Positions 1 to 12,369 of a stretch of 64,000 nucleotides of DNA are shown here, piece after piece. The notes below the pieces were generated by a model, which saw only the letters and a program-made list of their open reading frames with translations, was not told the DNA's origin and did not search any database. The stretch is taken from positions 71,823,196-71,887,195 of the forward strand of contig CM060884.1 of NCBI GenBank assembly GCA_030762935.1. Reading direction: 5' to 3'. A program made the position numbers and the translations under genes. The stretch's first letter is position 1. Each line of letters begins with the position of its first letter. The DNA is from Hymenopus coronatus (Eukaryota > Arthropoda > Insecta > Mantodea > Hymenopodidae).

Positions 1-780
1 GTTCCATTCTCATGACTTTCTCTACTTCTCTGCAACAAATTTATGTTAAAACGACTAAACTTATATTTGCTTCATGCTAATCGAGAAAAGTTTAACAGAA
101 ATAGTCTTATTACTTGTTTCCTAGTAAGTAGAAGCGAAATCGGAGAGTACCATAGATTAAAGTGATAGTCAAAAGCTGGTTGCTATGTGCCTGAAGTTCC
201 TTTGTTTGTATGGACAGGAGTTGACAAATTCCTGAATGAAAAAAGTATAAGTTTTACAAAGCCGAAACCCAAAACAAGTAAAATCTCAAATACCGAAAAA
301 ATGTATGACATAAATTCTGCGCTTTATCCTGATACACATTTTTGTGCTGTAATTTTTTGTCTCTCTCATACGGTTTAGCAGTTATACAAAATTGAATAAA
401 AATCATCAAGAATAAAGAGGTCTTTAAAGCTATTCTCAGAATTTTCAGGATATACATTTTATTTCTTAAATATAAGAGTTTAAATCCAAATCCTTAAGGG
501 CTATTTTTGATAAAATGAAAGTTCTCGAAAAAAGTTCCATGTAAAGAGAGCTGGGGGTGGGGGATTTTCCCAAAAATCTTCGTGTCGTTTCGAATGAAGA
601 CACCAGTTTGGTATTCAAGTTTTTTTCGCTTTTGAGCTATGCTGTCCACAGACACACACCCGCTCACAAACCGACCTTTTTCGGTCCAAAAGGACCCAAA
701 ATATATATTTCCGCTGAAATCATGATATGGAATTTTTGGGTGGAATGGAAGATCTTCTCTACGTGTACACAAAGTATAAA
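1..780 (+). mobile_element. HpE copy 1, left end cut by window edge
   Basis: The window opens inside the left end of an HpE (tail of the TCTGATGTGTTCC motif). The copy runs to a decayed hairpin near 745-780. It is diverged from the other copies, and open frames within it show no protein signature. Confidence 0.8.
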
Positions 781-1154
781 GATCCGTGTGTGCGCGCGCT
801 GCATAGCCCAAAATGAAAAGCCCGTTAAATATCAACATTTGTGTTCAAGTTTAGTATCTTCCAAGGATGCGACACGCAGATTTTCAAGAAAACCCCGCCA
901 CACCCAATTACCCTCCACATGGAAAAAAAATTCGAAAATTTTGATTTTCTCAAAAATTGGTCTAACGATTTTCATTAAAATACTGTATGTTTCAGATATT
1001 TTTATAAACAAACGAAATGTATATGGGAATAGCCTCTGAAGACCTCTTCATTTTGGATGATTTTTACATAACTGGCAAACCGTAAGAAATAGACACACTT
1101 AACACACAAAAAATGTAGATCTCAATAAAACACACGATTTGTATTATATGCATT
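781..1154 (-). mobile_element. HpE copy 2, partial
   Basis: An opposite-orientation copy starting at the GTCCGTGTGTG-like region, so its hairpin end is missing. It abuts copy 1 tail to tail and is cut on the right by the hairpin of copy 3. Confidence 0.75.
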
Positions 1155-1285
1155 TTTACTTTCTCTACACGTACTATGTACATAGTGTATAGAGAAGTTA
1201 TTGTATTGAACCCAAATTTTTATACCGGAAATACATGTTTTGGGACCCCCTGAATCTAAAAATGGATTTTTAGAAAATGTCCGTT

Positions 1286-1318
<33 letters not shown>

Positions 1319-1943
1319 CTGTGCTTGTGTCTACGTGTGTTCCTGTGGGCAGCATAGCTCAAAAACGAAAAGACTGTTATAAACCAAGCTTGATATTTAA
1401 GTATGGTATCTTCCAAGGATGCAACACAAAGATTTTCAAGAAAATCCCCTACCACCAACAACGCCTTACATGGAAAACGTTTCCAAAAATTGAATTTTAC
1501 CAAAATTGCTGTAACGATTACATTTAAAATCTCTTATATTTAAAACATTTATCTATCAAATAAAATGTATTTCTTGAATTTCCGGGTATTGGCATCTAAA
1601 GACCTTTTTATTCTGGATGATTTTTATTTAATTTTGCATAAGTGGTAAACCGTTAGAGATAGACAAAAACTTACTGCAAAAAATGTAGATCACTATAAAA
1701 CACTAATTTATGTCATATATATTTTCCCCTGGAGTTAATCGTTTTTGAGATATTTCTTGATATAGGTTTCAGCTTTAAAAAACTTACACTTTTCTTATAC
1801 AGGAATTTGTCAACTCCTGTCCATACAAACAAAGAAACTTCAGTCACATAGCAACCAGCTTTTGACTATCACTTTAACCTGTGGTACTCCCTTATTTCGC
1901 TCCTACTTACAAGGAAGCAAGTAATAAGACTATTTATGCTAAT
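1155..1943 (-). mobile_element. HpE copy 3, missing the TCTGATG end
   Basis: It begins with the terminal hairpin (1156-1200) and keeps the whole interior. It stops at the TGCTAATTTTT stretch, where copy 4 begins, about 80 bases short of the other terminus. Confidence 0.85.
1294..1318. repeat. (TG)n microsatellite inside HpE copy 3
   Basis: A dinucleotide run at the site where every HpE has a short GTCCGTGTGTG tract. The element carries its own microsatellite seed. Confidence 0.9.
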
Positions 1944-1944
1944 T

Positions 1945-2823
1945 TTTACTTTCTCTATACGCACTATGTTTATAGTGTATAGAGAAGGTATTGCACTCCA
2001 CCAAAAAATTCGATACCGAGATTTCACCGGAAATATATGTTTTAGGATCCCCAATATCCAAAAAAAAAACAATTTTCACAAAAAGGACCGTGTGTGTGTG
2101 TGTGTCCGTGTATCTGTGTGTCTGTGAACACGATAAGTCAAAAACGAAAAGTCGGTAAAATACTAAACTTGGTATTTAAGTTTAGTATCTTCCTGTGATG
2201 CGACACGAAGCTTTTGAAAAAAATCCCCCACCCCCAACTACCCTTTACATGGAACTTCTTTCGAAAATTTTGATTTTCTCAAAAATGGCTCTAACGATTT
2301 TGATTAAATTGTTGTATATGAAAGTTATTTACCTAACAAATAAAATGTATGTCTTGAATTTTCTGGGAAAAGCCTCTGAAGAGTAGTAGTTCTGGATGAA
2401 TTTTACTGAATTTTGAATAACTACTAAACTGTAAGAGATGGACAAAAACTTACTTCACAAAAAATGTAGAGCACGTTAAAGCACACAATTTATGTTATAT
2501 ACATTTTTTTCGTGAAGTTCGTCGTTTTTGAGACATTCCTTATTTTTCGTTTCTGCTATGAAAAACTTGTACTCTTCTCATACAGGAACTTGTTAACTCC
2601 TATCCATATAAACAAAGGAACTTCATTGACATTGCAACCAGCTTTTGACTATCACTTTAACCTATGATAGTCCCTTATGTCGCTTTTACTTACAAGGAAG
2701 CAAGTAATAAAACTATTTCTGCTAATTTTTTGTGATTAACATAAATTAAATAGAAGTATAAGCTTTTTAAGAATACTTTGTTGCAGGGATGTAGAAAAAG
2801 TATGTGAATGGTACACATCAGAT
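1945..2823 (-). mobile_element. HpE copy 4, nearly full length
   Basis: Hairpin end at 1948-1990, with the opposite terminus (TACACATCAGA in this orientation) near 2823. The interior is collinear with the model copy at 17536-18390. Confidence 0.85.
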
Positions 2824-2849
2824 TTTTATGAATAGAACGAATTATATTT

Positions 2850-2992
2850 TTTGCCTTCTACTTATTAGGAACTAAGTAATAAGGACATCATCAGCTGATT
2901 GTCTAGACTAGCATGATTGAGGAATAAGCTCTTTAAAGATAAAGTGTTACAAATATGTAGAGAAAGTGATCTGATTGTAACCTATTGGATTT
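2850..2992 (-). mobile_element. HpE fragment 5, old subfamily terminus
   Basis: Only the TCTGATG-type terminal 140 bases are present, in a diverged form (CTTATTAGGAACTAAGTAAT, then GTGATCTGATTGTAACC). It resembles the second HpE subfamily at 26180-26605 and 40075-40567. Confidence 0.55.
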
Positions 2993-3429
2993 TTAATACT
3001 TAGTATTTTAGACACGTGTTTACGTTTAAACAGGTTGTCAAAAGTTTGGTTAAAATGAACATTTTTTGCACTCAGCAATAAGCAGAGTAAATAAGTTGTA
3101 TCAACAACACAATTTTGTCAACGCAAACGTTCTTTAGATGCTTATTTTCATTTCCAGTATTTTAATTACTTAATTGACACAATCGCTATAAGAATTAATT
3201 AACCTGTTTACAATATTTAACGCTTCAATGAGTAATGGTAAACACATAGTTCGTCCCTTGAGATATACTATTTAACTATATAAATATATTTTTCGTTGCA
3301 TTTAAAAACTTTCATTTTCCACACTAGAATATCCTCCAGTTTATATACACAAAATAACTCACTACTAATAATGAAGAAAAACAGGAATATAAATATATTT
3401 CTTGAGTTAAACTTTGCCGGTCCCAATTG
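2993..3429. other. AT-rich single-copy sequence
   Basis: No coding frame, repeat match within the window or structural motif was recognised here. Confidence 0.5.
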
Positions 3430-3517
3430 CCACGCTTGCTAAAGTACCTAGCTTGGTGTTAGGGTTCGAGTCCCGCTTTGAGCATGTGTGTTTCTGTGTA
3501 AATGTGTGTACTATCTG
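3430..3517 (+). repeat. possible tRNA-like SINE head
   Basis: It contains a B-box-like GGGTTCGAGTCCCGC, with a weak A-box-like stretch upstream. No tail is seen. The last ten bases are the left target copy of the adjacent SINE and match the start of a 98-bp satellite unit, so the satellite may once have extended here. Confidence 0.3.
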
Positions 3518-3747
3518 GCCGCGTCGTGGCTAAGTGGCTAGACCACTCGCCTCTCAATTAGACGATCCGGGTTCGACCGCATGTGAGATTTGTGATGGAC
3601 AAAGCGGCGCTGGAGCGTCTTTTCTCCGGGTTCTCCGGATTCCCCCGCCATCGGTGCTCCATCCTCATTCATGTATCATCAGTGTCACCGCCTGCGGTGC
3701 CTTAAGTAGTTAAAGCGGGCGTTAAATGCTACCAAAAATAAAAAATT
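3518..3747 (+). mobile_element. tRNA-derived SINE, family 1, copy a
   Basis: The tRNA-like head has an A box (TGGCTAAGTGG) and a B box (GGTTCGACC). The body contains CTCCGGGTTCTCCGGATTCC, shared with the copy at 13321-13503. The tail is A-rich. The flanks GTACTATCTG (3508-3517) and GTACCATCTG (3748-3757) form a 10-bp target duplication with one mismatch. The target is satellite-like sequence, so this copy jumped into the edge of the 98-bp array. Confidence 0.8.
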
Positions 3748-3757
3748 GTACCATCTG

Positions 3758-6700
3758 CCCGAGGAAAGAATGCAATCGTTTGGGGAGGTCACTTGTGTAG
3801 CATGGCATGGTTTAGAGTGGTCAGAGAGGACTGGAATATAGTACAGTACTACCTGTCTGACGAAAGGATGCAGTTGTTAGAGCAGATTGCTGGTGTAGCA
3901 TGGCACGGTTTAGAGCGGTCAAAGAAGGCTGGAATATAGTAGAGTACTCCCTGTCTGACGAAAGAATGCAGTTGTTAGAGGAGATTGCTGGTGTAGCATG
4001 GCACGGTTTAGAGCGGTCAAAGAAGGCTGGAATATAGTACAGTACTCCCTGTCTGACGAAAGAATGCAGTTTAATGAGAGGTCGCTGGTGTAGCATGGCA
4101 TGGTTTAGAGCGGTCAGAGAAGGCTGGAATATAGTACAGTACTCCCTGTCTGACGAAAGAATGCAGTTTAATGAGAGGTCGCTGGTGTAGCATGGCACGG
4201 TTTAGAGCGGTCAGGGAAGACTGGAATATAGTACAGTACTGCCTGTCTGACGAAAGAATGCAGTTGTTAGGGGATGTCGCTGGTGTAGCATGGCACGGTT
4301 TAGAGCGGTCAGATAAGGCTGGAATATAGTACAGTACTCCCTGTCTGACGAAAGAATGCAGTTGTTAGAGCAGATTGCTGGTGTAGCATGGCACGGTTTA
4401 GAGCGGTCAGAGAAGGCTGGAATATAGTACAGTACTACCTGTCTAACGAAAGAATGCAGTTGTTAGGGGATGTCGCTGGTGTAGCATGCCACGGTTTAGA
4501 GCGGTCAGAGAAGACTGGAATATAGTACAGTACTACCTGTCTGACGAAAGAGTGCAGTTGTTAGAGGAGGTCGCTGGTGTAGGATGTCACGGTTTAGAGC
4601 GGTCAGAGAAGGCTGGAATATAGTACAGTACTACCTGTCTGACGAAAGAATGCAGTTGTTAGAGGAGGTCGCTGGTGTAGCATGGCACGGTTTAGAGCGG
4701 TCAGAGAAGACTGGAATATAGTACAGTACTACCTGTCTGACGAAAGAGTGCAGTTGTTAGGGGAGGTCGCTGGTGTAGCATGGCACGGTTTAGAGCGGTC
4801 AGAGAAGACTGGAATATAGACCAGTACTCCCTGTGTGACGAAAGAATGCAGTTGTTACGGGAGGTCGCTGGTGTAGCATGGCACGGTTTACAGCGGTCAG
4901 GGAAGGCTGGAATATAGTACAGTACTACCTGTCTGACGAAAGAATGCAGTTGTTACGGGAGGTCGCTGGTGTAGCATGGCACGGTTTACAGCGGTCAGGG
5001 AAGGCTGGAATATAGTACAGTACTACCTGTCTGACGAAAGAATGCAGTTGTTAGGGGATGTCGCTGGTGTAGCATGCCACGGTTTAGAGCGGTCAGAGAA
5101 GACTGGAATATAGTACAGTACTACCTGTCTGACGAAAGAATGCAGTTGTTAGGGGATGTCGCTGGTGTAGCATGGCATGGTTTAGAGCAATCAGAGAAGA
5201 CTGGAATATAGTACAGTACTACCTGTCTGACGAAAGAATGCAGTTGTTAGGGCAGGTCGCTGGTGTAGCATGGCACGGTTTAGAGCGGTCAGAGAAGACT
5301 GGAATATAGTACAGTACTACCTGTCTGACGAAAGAATGCAGTTGTTAGGGGAGGTCGCTGGTGTAGCATGGCACGGTTTAGAGCGGTCAGAGAAGACTGG
5401 AATATAGTACAGTACTACCTGTCTGACGAAAGAATGCAGTTGTCAGAGGATGTCGCTGATGTAGCATGGTACGGTTTAGAGTGGTCAGAGAAGACTGGAA
5501 TATAGTACAGTACTACCTGTCTGAAGAAAGGATGCAATTGTCAGAGGATGTCGCTGATGTAGCATGGCACGGTTTAGAGCAATCAGAGAAGACTGGAATA
5601 TAGTACAGTACTCCCTGTCTGACGAAAGAATGCAGTTGTCAGAGGATGTCGCTGATGTAGCATGGCACGGTTTAGAGCGGTCAGAGAAGACTGGAATATA
5701 GTACAGTACTACCTGTCTGACGAAAGAATGCAGTTGTTAGAGGAGGTTGCTGGTGTAGCATGGCACGGTTTATAGAGGTCAGAGAAGACTGGAATATAGT
5801 ACAGTACTACCTGTCTGACGAAAGAATGCAGTTATTAGAGGAGGTTGCTGATGTAGCATGGCACGGTTTATAGAGGTCAGAGAAGACTGGAATATAGTAC
5901 AGTACTACCTGTCTGACGAAAGAATGCAGTTGTTAGGGGAGGTCGCTGGTGTAGCATGGCACGGTTTACACCGGTCAGAAAAGGCTGGAATATAGTACAG
6001 TACTACCTGTCTGACGAAAGAGTGCAGTTGTTAGGGGAGGTTACTTGTGTAGGATCGCACGGTTTAGAGCGATCAGAGACGACTGGAATATAGTACAGTA
6101 GTACCTGTCTGACGAAAGAATGCAGTTGTTAGGGGATGTCGCTGGTGTAGCATGGCACGGTTTAGAGTGGTCAGAGAAGACTGGAATATAGTACAGTAGT
6201 ACCTGCCTGACGAAAGAGTGCAGTTGTTAGGGGATGTCGCTGGTGTAGCATGGCACGGTTTAGAGCGGTCAGAAAAGGCTGGAATATAGTACAGTACTAC
6301 CTGTCTGACGAAAGAGTGCAGTTGTTAGGGGAGGTTACTTGTGTAGGATCGCACGGTTTAGAGTGGTCAGAGAAGACTGGAATATAGTACAGTACTACCT
6401 GTCTGACGAAAGAGTGCAGTTGTTAGGGGAGGTTACTTGTGTAGGATCGCACGGTTTAGAGTGGTCAGAGAAGACTGGAATATAGTACAGTACTACCTGT
6501 CTGACGAAAGAGTGCAGTTGTTAGGGGAGGTTACTTGTGTAGGATCGCACGGTTTAGAGCGATCAGAGACGACTGGAATATAGTACAGTACTACCCGTTT
6601 GACGAAAGAATGCAGTTTAATGGGAGGTCGCTGGTGTAGCATGGCACGGTTTAGAGTGAGCAGAGAAGGCTGGAATATAGTACAGTACAACCTGTCTGAC

Positions 6701-7062
6701 GAAAGAATGCAGTTGTTAGGGGAGGTCGCTGGTGTAGCATGGCACGGTTTAGAGTGGTCAGAGAAGGCTGGAATATAGTACAGTACTCCCTGTCTGACGA
6801 AAGAGTGCAGTTGTTAGAGGAGGTCGCTGGTGTAGCATGACACGGTTTAGAGTGGTCAGAGAAGACTGGAATATAGTACAGTACTACCTGTCTGACGAAA
6901 GAGTGCAGTTGTTAGGGGAGGTCGCTGGTGTAGCATGACACGGTTTAGAGTGGTCAGAGAAGACTGGAATATAGTACAGTACTACCTGTCTGACGAAAGA
7001 GTGCAGTTGTTAGGGGAGGTCGCTGGTGTAGCATGACACGGTTTAGAGCGGTCGGAGAAAAA
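3758..7062. repeat. 98-bp satellite array, about 33 units
   Basis: Tandem units repeat every 98 bases: the TAGTACAGTA motif at 4621 recurs at 4719. Some units are 97 bases, where TTTAATGAGAGG replaces TTGTTAGAGGAGG. Unit landmarks are CTGGAATATAGTACAGTACT, CTGTCTGACGAAAG and GTAGCATGGCACGGTTTAGA. Each unit carries the dyad TAGTAC-A-GTACTA. Open frames across it on the minus strand are by-products of the period. The array is bounded left by a SINE and right by an HpE. Confidence 0.95.
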
Positions 7063-7099
7063 AAGTATATCGAGCTAAAAGGAGATAATGCTGAAAACA

Positions 7100-7926
7100 T
7101 CTGATGTGACTGTTTCTCATGACTTTCTCTACATCTCTGGTGTAATTATTGTTAACAAGCTTATGCTTCTAATACTTCACGCTAATCAATAAAAAATTAG
7201 CTGAAACAATCTTACAACTTGCTTCCTTGTAAGTAGAAGCGAAATATGGGAGTACTGTAGGTTAAAGTGATAGTTAAAAGTAGGTTGCTATGTCACTGAA
7301 GTTTCTTTGTTTGTATGTATGGACAGCAGTTGACAAATCCCTATATGAGAAAAGTGTAAGTTTTCAAAGCTGAAACCAATAACAAGGAGTATCTCAAAAA
7401 TGATAAACTCCACGAAAAAAAAAAATTAATATGACAAATTGCATGTTTTATCTTGGTCTGTAAGTTTTTGTGTGGTAAGTTTTTGTCTATCTTACGGTTT
7501 GCCAGTTATGCAGAATTCATTAAAAATCATCCAGAATTAAAGAAGTCTTAAGAGGCTGTTCCCAGAAAATTCAAGATCTTTAATATACGATATTTTAATC
7601 AAAATCGTTAGAGCCATTTTTGAGAAAATCAAACCTTTTTCAGGGTAGTTGGGAGTGGGGGTGGGGGATCTTATTTTAAAAATCTTCGTGTCGCATCTTT
7701 GGAAGAATACCAAACTTAAATAACAATTTTTGTATTTAACGGTCATTTCGTTCTTTAGGCAACTGTTCACACACACACACGCACCTTTTTCTAAAAAAAT
7801 TGTTCGGACTCAGGGGAATCCAAAACGTATATTTCCGGTGAAATCTCGACAACAAATTTTTGGGTAGAATGCAATACTTCTGTATCCCTATTTTCATTAT
7901 ACATACGGAACTGGAGAACGTAAAAA
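7100..7926 (+). mobile_element. HpE copy 6, full span
   Basis: It begins TCTGATGTGAC at 7100, directly beside the satellite, and ends in a decayed hairpin of the CCC/GGG type (CTGTATCCCTATTTT..CATACGG). The interior is collinear with the model copy. Confidence 0.85.
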
Positions 7927-8399
7927 TAAATCACCACATATAGTTTGTTTTTCTGCCTTTTTCTAAGAGCTTTATGAGAGCCGCTGATACATCAGATGTT
8001 TAATTAATGTGAACAACGGTAAAACTTTGATAAACATCGTCCCAGCAAAGCTTTTAACCTCAACAAGGAAAAGCATGTTACGGTAGTACTCGAGAAAGCA
8101 AGGGATGGTCCAGGGAATGGGGAGGGATTATTCAGGGCAGATGTAGGTAATGAATGCTGGACGCTGGGCCCTTAATTGTGTGCCAGTATCTAATCTACCG
8201 TTTATACCCTCCAGCACATACAGAGAACGGCAGTGCAACAGGAGTTATTGTAGCAACCTTGTCACCGTCAGCGACCTTGCGGATTAAACCAGGAATCTGT
8301 TTCACAAGCATCTCTTCTGAGTTATTACTCAAATGGCACTCTGGCAGTGACACACTTTAAATGTTGGTATTTATAAAGATTCTTAAGCTATGATAATAG
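7927..8399. other. single-copy stretch, no gene recognised
   Basis: It is richer in GC than its surroundings. A 68-codon frame (8154-8360, +) has no family resemblance I can name and no start context to favour it. Confidence 0.4.
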
Positions 8400-9618
8400 A
8401 CGAGAGACGGATGATAACTAATGGGCCTCACACAGATATGGCGCCACTAGGCCAGTTAGACTGTAGCATCGTAGAGTTTAACTCTAGACTGGCTTGTATC
8501 CATAGTTACAGGTCAATAGCTTGTTTAGTTTTCGAATGACAGCATTTTAAACAACACAACTTTAGAGTTTTCACGAAAATGAAGGATTTGCAAAAACGAG
8601 CAGTGATTAAATACTTCATTTGAAAGGCCTAACGCCTAAATAAATTAATGAGGAAATGGACAGTACATTGAAAGACTCTGCTCCTTCATATTCAATAATT
8701 AAAAGGTGGGTTGCAGAGTTTAAAATGGGACATACGAGCACTAGTGATGAGCCTCGCTCTGGACGCCCTGTAGAAGTGACAACTCCAGAGATCATTGAAA
8801 AAATTCATCGTTTAGAACTGGAAGACCGGAGATTAAAGTTGCTTGAGATAGTAGAGGCTGTAAACAACAAAATAACGTGTAGTAATATTTTAAGTAATGT
8901 TTTGGGCTTTCGCAAGGGTTTGTGCAGAATGAGTGCCGCGTTTGTTGACACCTGATCAAATGTTGCAAAGAAAAATAGTTTCTGTTAAGAATGTGGAGCT
9001 CTACCGTAAAAATCCCAGTGAATTTTGAGACGGCTTATCACCATGGATGAAACTTTGATGCATCACTACACTCCAGAAAGTAAATCACAGTCAAAACAGG
9101 GAATTGCGTCAGGTGAACAAACTCCTAAATAGGCATTTTTTGTCAGCTAACAAAGTTATGGCGAGTGTTTTTTGGGTTGCACAGGATATTATTTTTATTG
9201 ATTACTTGGAAAGGGTAAAAGTATCACTAGTGACTACTATGCAAACTTACTGCAACGTTTGAGTGATGAGGATAAGAGGAAAACACCTCATTTAGGAACA
9301 AAAATATCATGCTTCATCATGACAACGTGAGGCCCATCGCTTAATTATTGCAACGGGAAAAATGTGTAACTTGAAGTTGGAATTGCTTGAACATCCACCC
9401 TATTCGCCAGATCTAGCACCCAGTGACTACCACATGTTCCCAAACCTCAAAAAATGTCTGGGGAGAAGGTTTCACAGCAACGAGGAGGTCATTGATGCGG
9501 CAAACAGCTATTTTGAGGACCTTGATAAATCGCACTACAGAGATGGTTTAATTAAATTAGAACACCGATATGACAAATGTATTAGCCTTTCTGGAGATTA
9601 TGTTGAGAAATACTGTTG
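8400..9618 (+). pseudogene. mariner transposase pseudogene (D,D34D type)
   Basis: This is a decayed cut-and-paste transposase of the Tc1/mariner superfamily. The frame opens near ATGAAGGATTTGC (8579), breaks by a frameshift and a stop (LTPK*INEE), then reads through 8656-8955 with the N-terminal DNA-binding region (DSAPSYSIIKRW, then DEPRSGRPVEV). Further downstream the catalytic landmarks are legible across several frames: TMDETLMHHYTPES (first Asp), LHHDN (second Asp) and PPYSPDLAPSDYH (third Asp), ending SGDYVEKY. Multiple shifts and stops make it inactive. A decayed left terminal repeat may lie at 8400-8436; the right one is lost into an HpE fragment. A second, 5'-truncated copy of the same lineage is at 47969-48281. 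Confidence 0.9.
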
Positions 9619-9667
9619 AGTGGAATGCAATTAATTCTCTATACACCATGTACATAACAAGTAAAAA
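9615..9667 (+). mobile_element. HpE terminal fragment 7
   Basis: Only GAGTGGAATGCAAT, the hairpin and GTAAAAA remain. It joins the mariner 3' end on the left and the start of HpE copy 8 on the right. Confidence 0.65.
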
Positions 9668-10030
9668 TCGGATGTGTTCCATTCACATGACTTTCTCTAC
9701 ATTTCTGCAACAGCTTATTCTTAAAAAAAGCTTTTACTTCCATTTACTTCATGCTAATCAGAAAAAAATAGCAGAAATAGTCTTAATGCTTGCTTCCTTG
9801 TAAGTAGAAGCGAAATAAGGGACTACCATAGGTTAAGCTGATAGTCACATAGCACCAATTTAGACTGAAGTTCCTTTATTTGTATGGACAGCAGTTGACA
9901 AATTCCTGTATGAGAAAAGTACAAGTTTTTCATAGCAGAAACCAAAAACAATGAATGTCTCAAAAACAATGAACTCAACGAAGAAAAATGTATATAACAT
10001 AAATTGTGTCTTTTAACGTGATCTACATGT
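9668..10030 (+). mobile_element. HpE copy 8, left 40 percent
   Basis: A clean TCGGATGTGTTCC start. It runs to the GTGATCTACATG stretch and then switches directly into an inverted copy. Confidence 0.8.
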
Positions 10031-10032
10031 TT

Positions 10033-10764
10033 TCGGAAAACGTCCGTGTAGGTATGTGCTCGTGTGCCTGTGAACACGATAACTCAAAAACGAAAAGTCG
10101 GTAAAATATCAAACTTGGTATTTAAGTTTAGTATCTTCCAGGGATGCGAAACGAAAATTTTGAGAAAAATCACCACACCCCCAACTACCCTTTACATGGA
10201 ACTTTTCCTGAAAATTATGATTCTCTCAAAAATGGCTCTAACGATTTTGATTAAAATTTCGTGTATTAAATATATTTACTAGTCAAATAAAATGTATATC
10301 TTGAACTTTCTGGGAATAGCCTCTGAAGAGTACTTTATTCTGGATGAATTTTGAATTACTGCTTAACCGTAAGAATTGGACAAAACCTTACTACACGAAA
10401 AAAGTAGATCACGTTAAAACACACAATTTATGTTATAATACACTTTTTTTCGTGGAGTTCATGGTTTCTGAGATATTCATTGTTTTTGGTTTCTGCTTTG
10501 AAAAACTTATACTTTTCTCATACAGGAATTTGCCAACTGCTGTTCATACAAGCAAAGGAACTTCAGACACATAGCAACCAGCTTTTGACTATCCGTTGAA
10601 CCTATGGTACTGCCTTATTTCACTTCTACTTACAAGGAAGCAAGTGGTAAGGCAATTTCTGCTAATTTTTTTCTGATTAGCATGAAGTAAATAGAAGTAT
10701 AAACTTTTTAAGAATAATTTGTTGCAGAGATGTAGAGAAAGTCATGTGAATGGTACACATAAGA
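10033..10764 (-). mobile_element. HpE copy 9, hairpin end missing
   Basis: It starts at the GTCCGTG tract and ends with the TACACATAAGA form of the terminus. Its orientation is opposite to copy 8. Confidence 0.8.
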
Positions 10765-10780
10765 TTTTTTATTTAGGAAC

Positions 10781-11145
10781 TTTTTGCCCATTTCTTACGG
10801 TTTAGCAGTTATGTAAAGTTCCGTAAAATTAGTCCAGAATAAAGTAAGTCTTCAGAGGCTATTCCCAGAAAATTTAGGATATACATCTTATTTGTCAGGT
10901 AAATATCTTTAATATACGATTTTTAATCAAAATCGTTAGAGCCATTTTTAAGAAATTCAAAATTTTCGAAAAAAGATCCATGTTGTTGGGGTAGGGGGGA
11001 TTTTTCTCAAAATCTTCGTGTCGCATCCCTGGAAGATATTAAAACATAAATACCAAGTTTGGTATTTTAATGACTTTTCGTTTTTGAGTTAATCGTGTTT
11101 ACAGACACACTGACACACACACTTACCTTTTTCTGAAAATGCTTT
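10781..11145 (+). mobile_element. HpE copy 10, middle portion
   Basis: An interior segment from the TTACGGTTTAGCAG motif to the CACACAC region. It is followed at once by an inverted copy, so orientations alternate +, -, +, - through 9.6-12 kb. Confidence 0.8.
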
Positions 11146-12010
11146 TTACTTTCTCTATACGAACTATGAACATAGTGTATAGAGAATGTATTGTATTCCA
11201 CCCAAAATTTGATACCGAGATTTCACCGGAAATACATGTTTTGGGTCCCCCTTTATCCAAAAAAACATTTTTAGAAAAATGTCCGTGTGTGTGGTTGTCT
11301 GTGTCTATCTGTGTGTGTCTGTGGGCAGCATAGCTCAAAAATGAAAAGTCCGTTAAAAACCAAATTTGGTATTTAGGTTTGGTATCTTCCGAGAATCCGA
11401 CCCGAAAATTTTCAAGAAAATCCCCCAACTCCCAACTACCTTTTACATGGAAATTTTTTCGAAAATTTCGATTTTCTACAAAATAGCTCTAACGATTTCG
11501 ATTAAAAGATCCTATATTAAAAATATTTACCTGGCAAATTGAATGTATATCTTCAATTTTCTGGGAATAGCCTCTAAATACTACTTTATTCTGGATGAAT
11601 TTTGCATACATACTAAACCGTAAGAGATGGACAAAAACTTAACACACAAAAATGTGGAGCACGTTAAAGCACACAGTTTGTTATATATATATTTTTTTTT
11701 CTTGGATTTGATTTCTTTTTAGATATTCCTTGTTTTTTGTTTCAACTTTGAAAAACTTGTACTTTCTAATACAGGAATTTATCAACTCCTGTCCATACAT
11801 ACAAAGCAACTTCAGTCACATAGCAACCAGCTTTTGACTTCACTTTAAACTATGGTACTCCCTTATTTCTGTTCTACTTACAAGGAAGTAAGTAATAAGA
11901 CTATTTCTGCTAATTTTTTCTCGATTAGCATGAGGTCAATAGCAGAATAAGCTTATTAACAATAACTTGTTACACAGAAGTAGAGTCATGTGAATGGAAC
12001 ACATCAGATT
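11146..12010 (-). mobile_element. HpE copy 11, full length
   Basis: The hairpin (11150-11190) and the opposite terminus (AACACATCAGA) are both present, with a collinear interior. Flanks are T-rich. Confidence 0.9.
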
Positions 12011-12101
12011 TTTGGATACAGGGTGCGCTAAAACATATATTTCCGGTGTAATCTTGGTGTCGAATTTTGGGTGTACATTGTATGTGTAGAGAAAGTAAAA
12101 A
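12011..12101 (+). mobile_element. HpE terminal fragment 12
   Basis: The last 90 bases of an HpE (TTTCCGGTG..GAATTTTGGG..GAGAAAGT), with the hairpin partly lost. Confidence 0.7.
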
Positions 12102-12369
12102 TGGTTACAATAGAATACAATATCTACCAGGAACCAAGAGATCGATGACCTGCAGTTGTTTGAGGTTTCTCTGTGAGGGAATTGTATGGCTAACTCGAAG
12201 AGAGTTTCTCTAAGTCCCACAGGAGTCAAAGCTCTCAAACTTACTGGCTAAGGATTACTCCCGTTCATATTTGGAACCAAACCCTACGTTTCAAAGGATT
12301 TAATCCCACCAGTCGATTTCAGTTCAGCATGAATACAGTACTCTGTTTCAATTGAGACAGCTTATAGCT
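12102..12369. other. single-copy spacer
   Basis: No repeat or coding signature was seen between two HpE copies. Confidence 0.4.

Noticed and set aside
557..1039. 160-codon plus frame
   Set aside because: Spans the joint of two opposite HpE copies; the peptide is not kept in other copies.
3821..4198. 125-codon minus frame with internal peptide repeats
   Set aside because: By-product of the 98-bp satellite. The frame exists only where units lack a stop and shifts with unit length.
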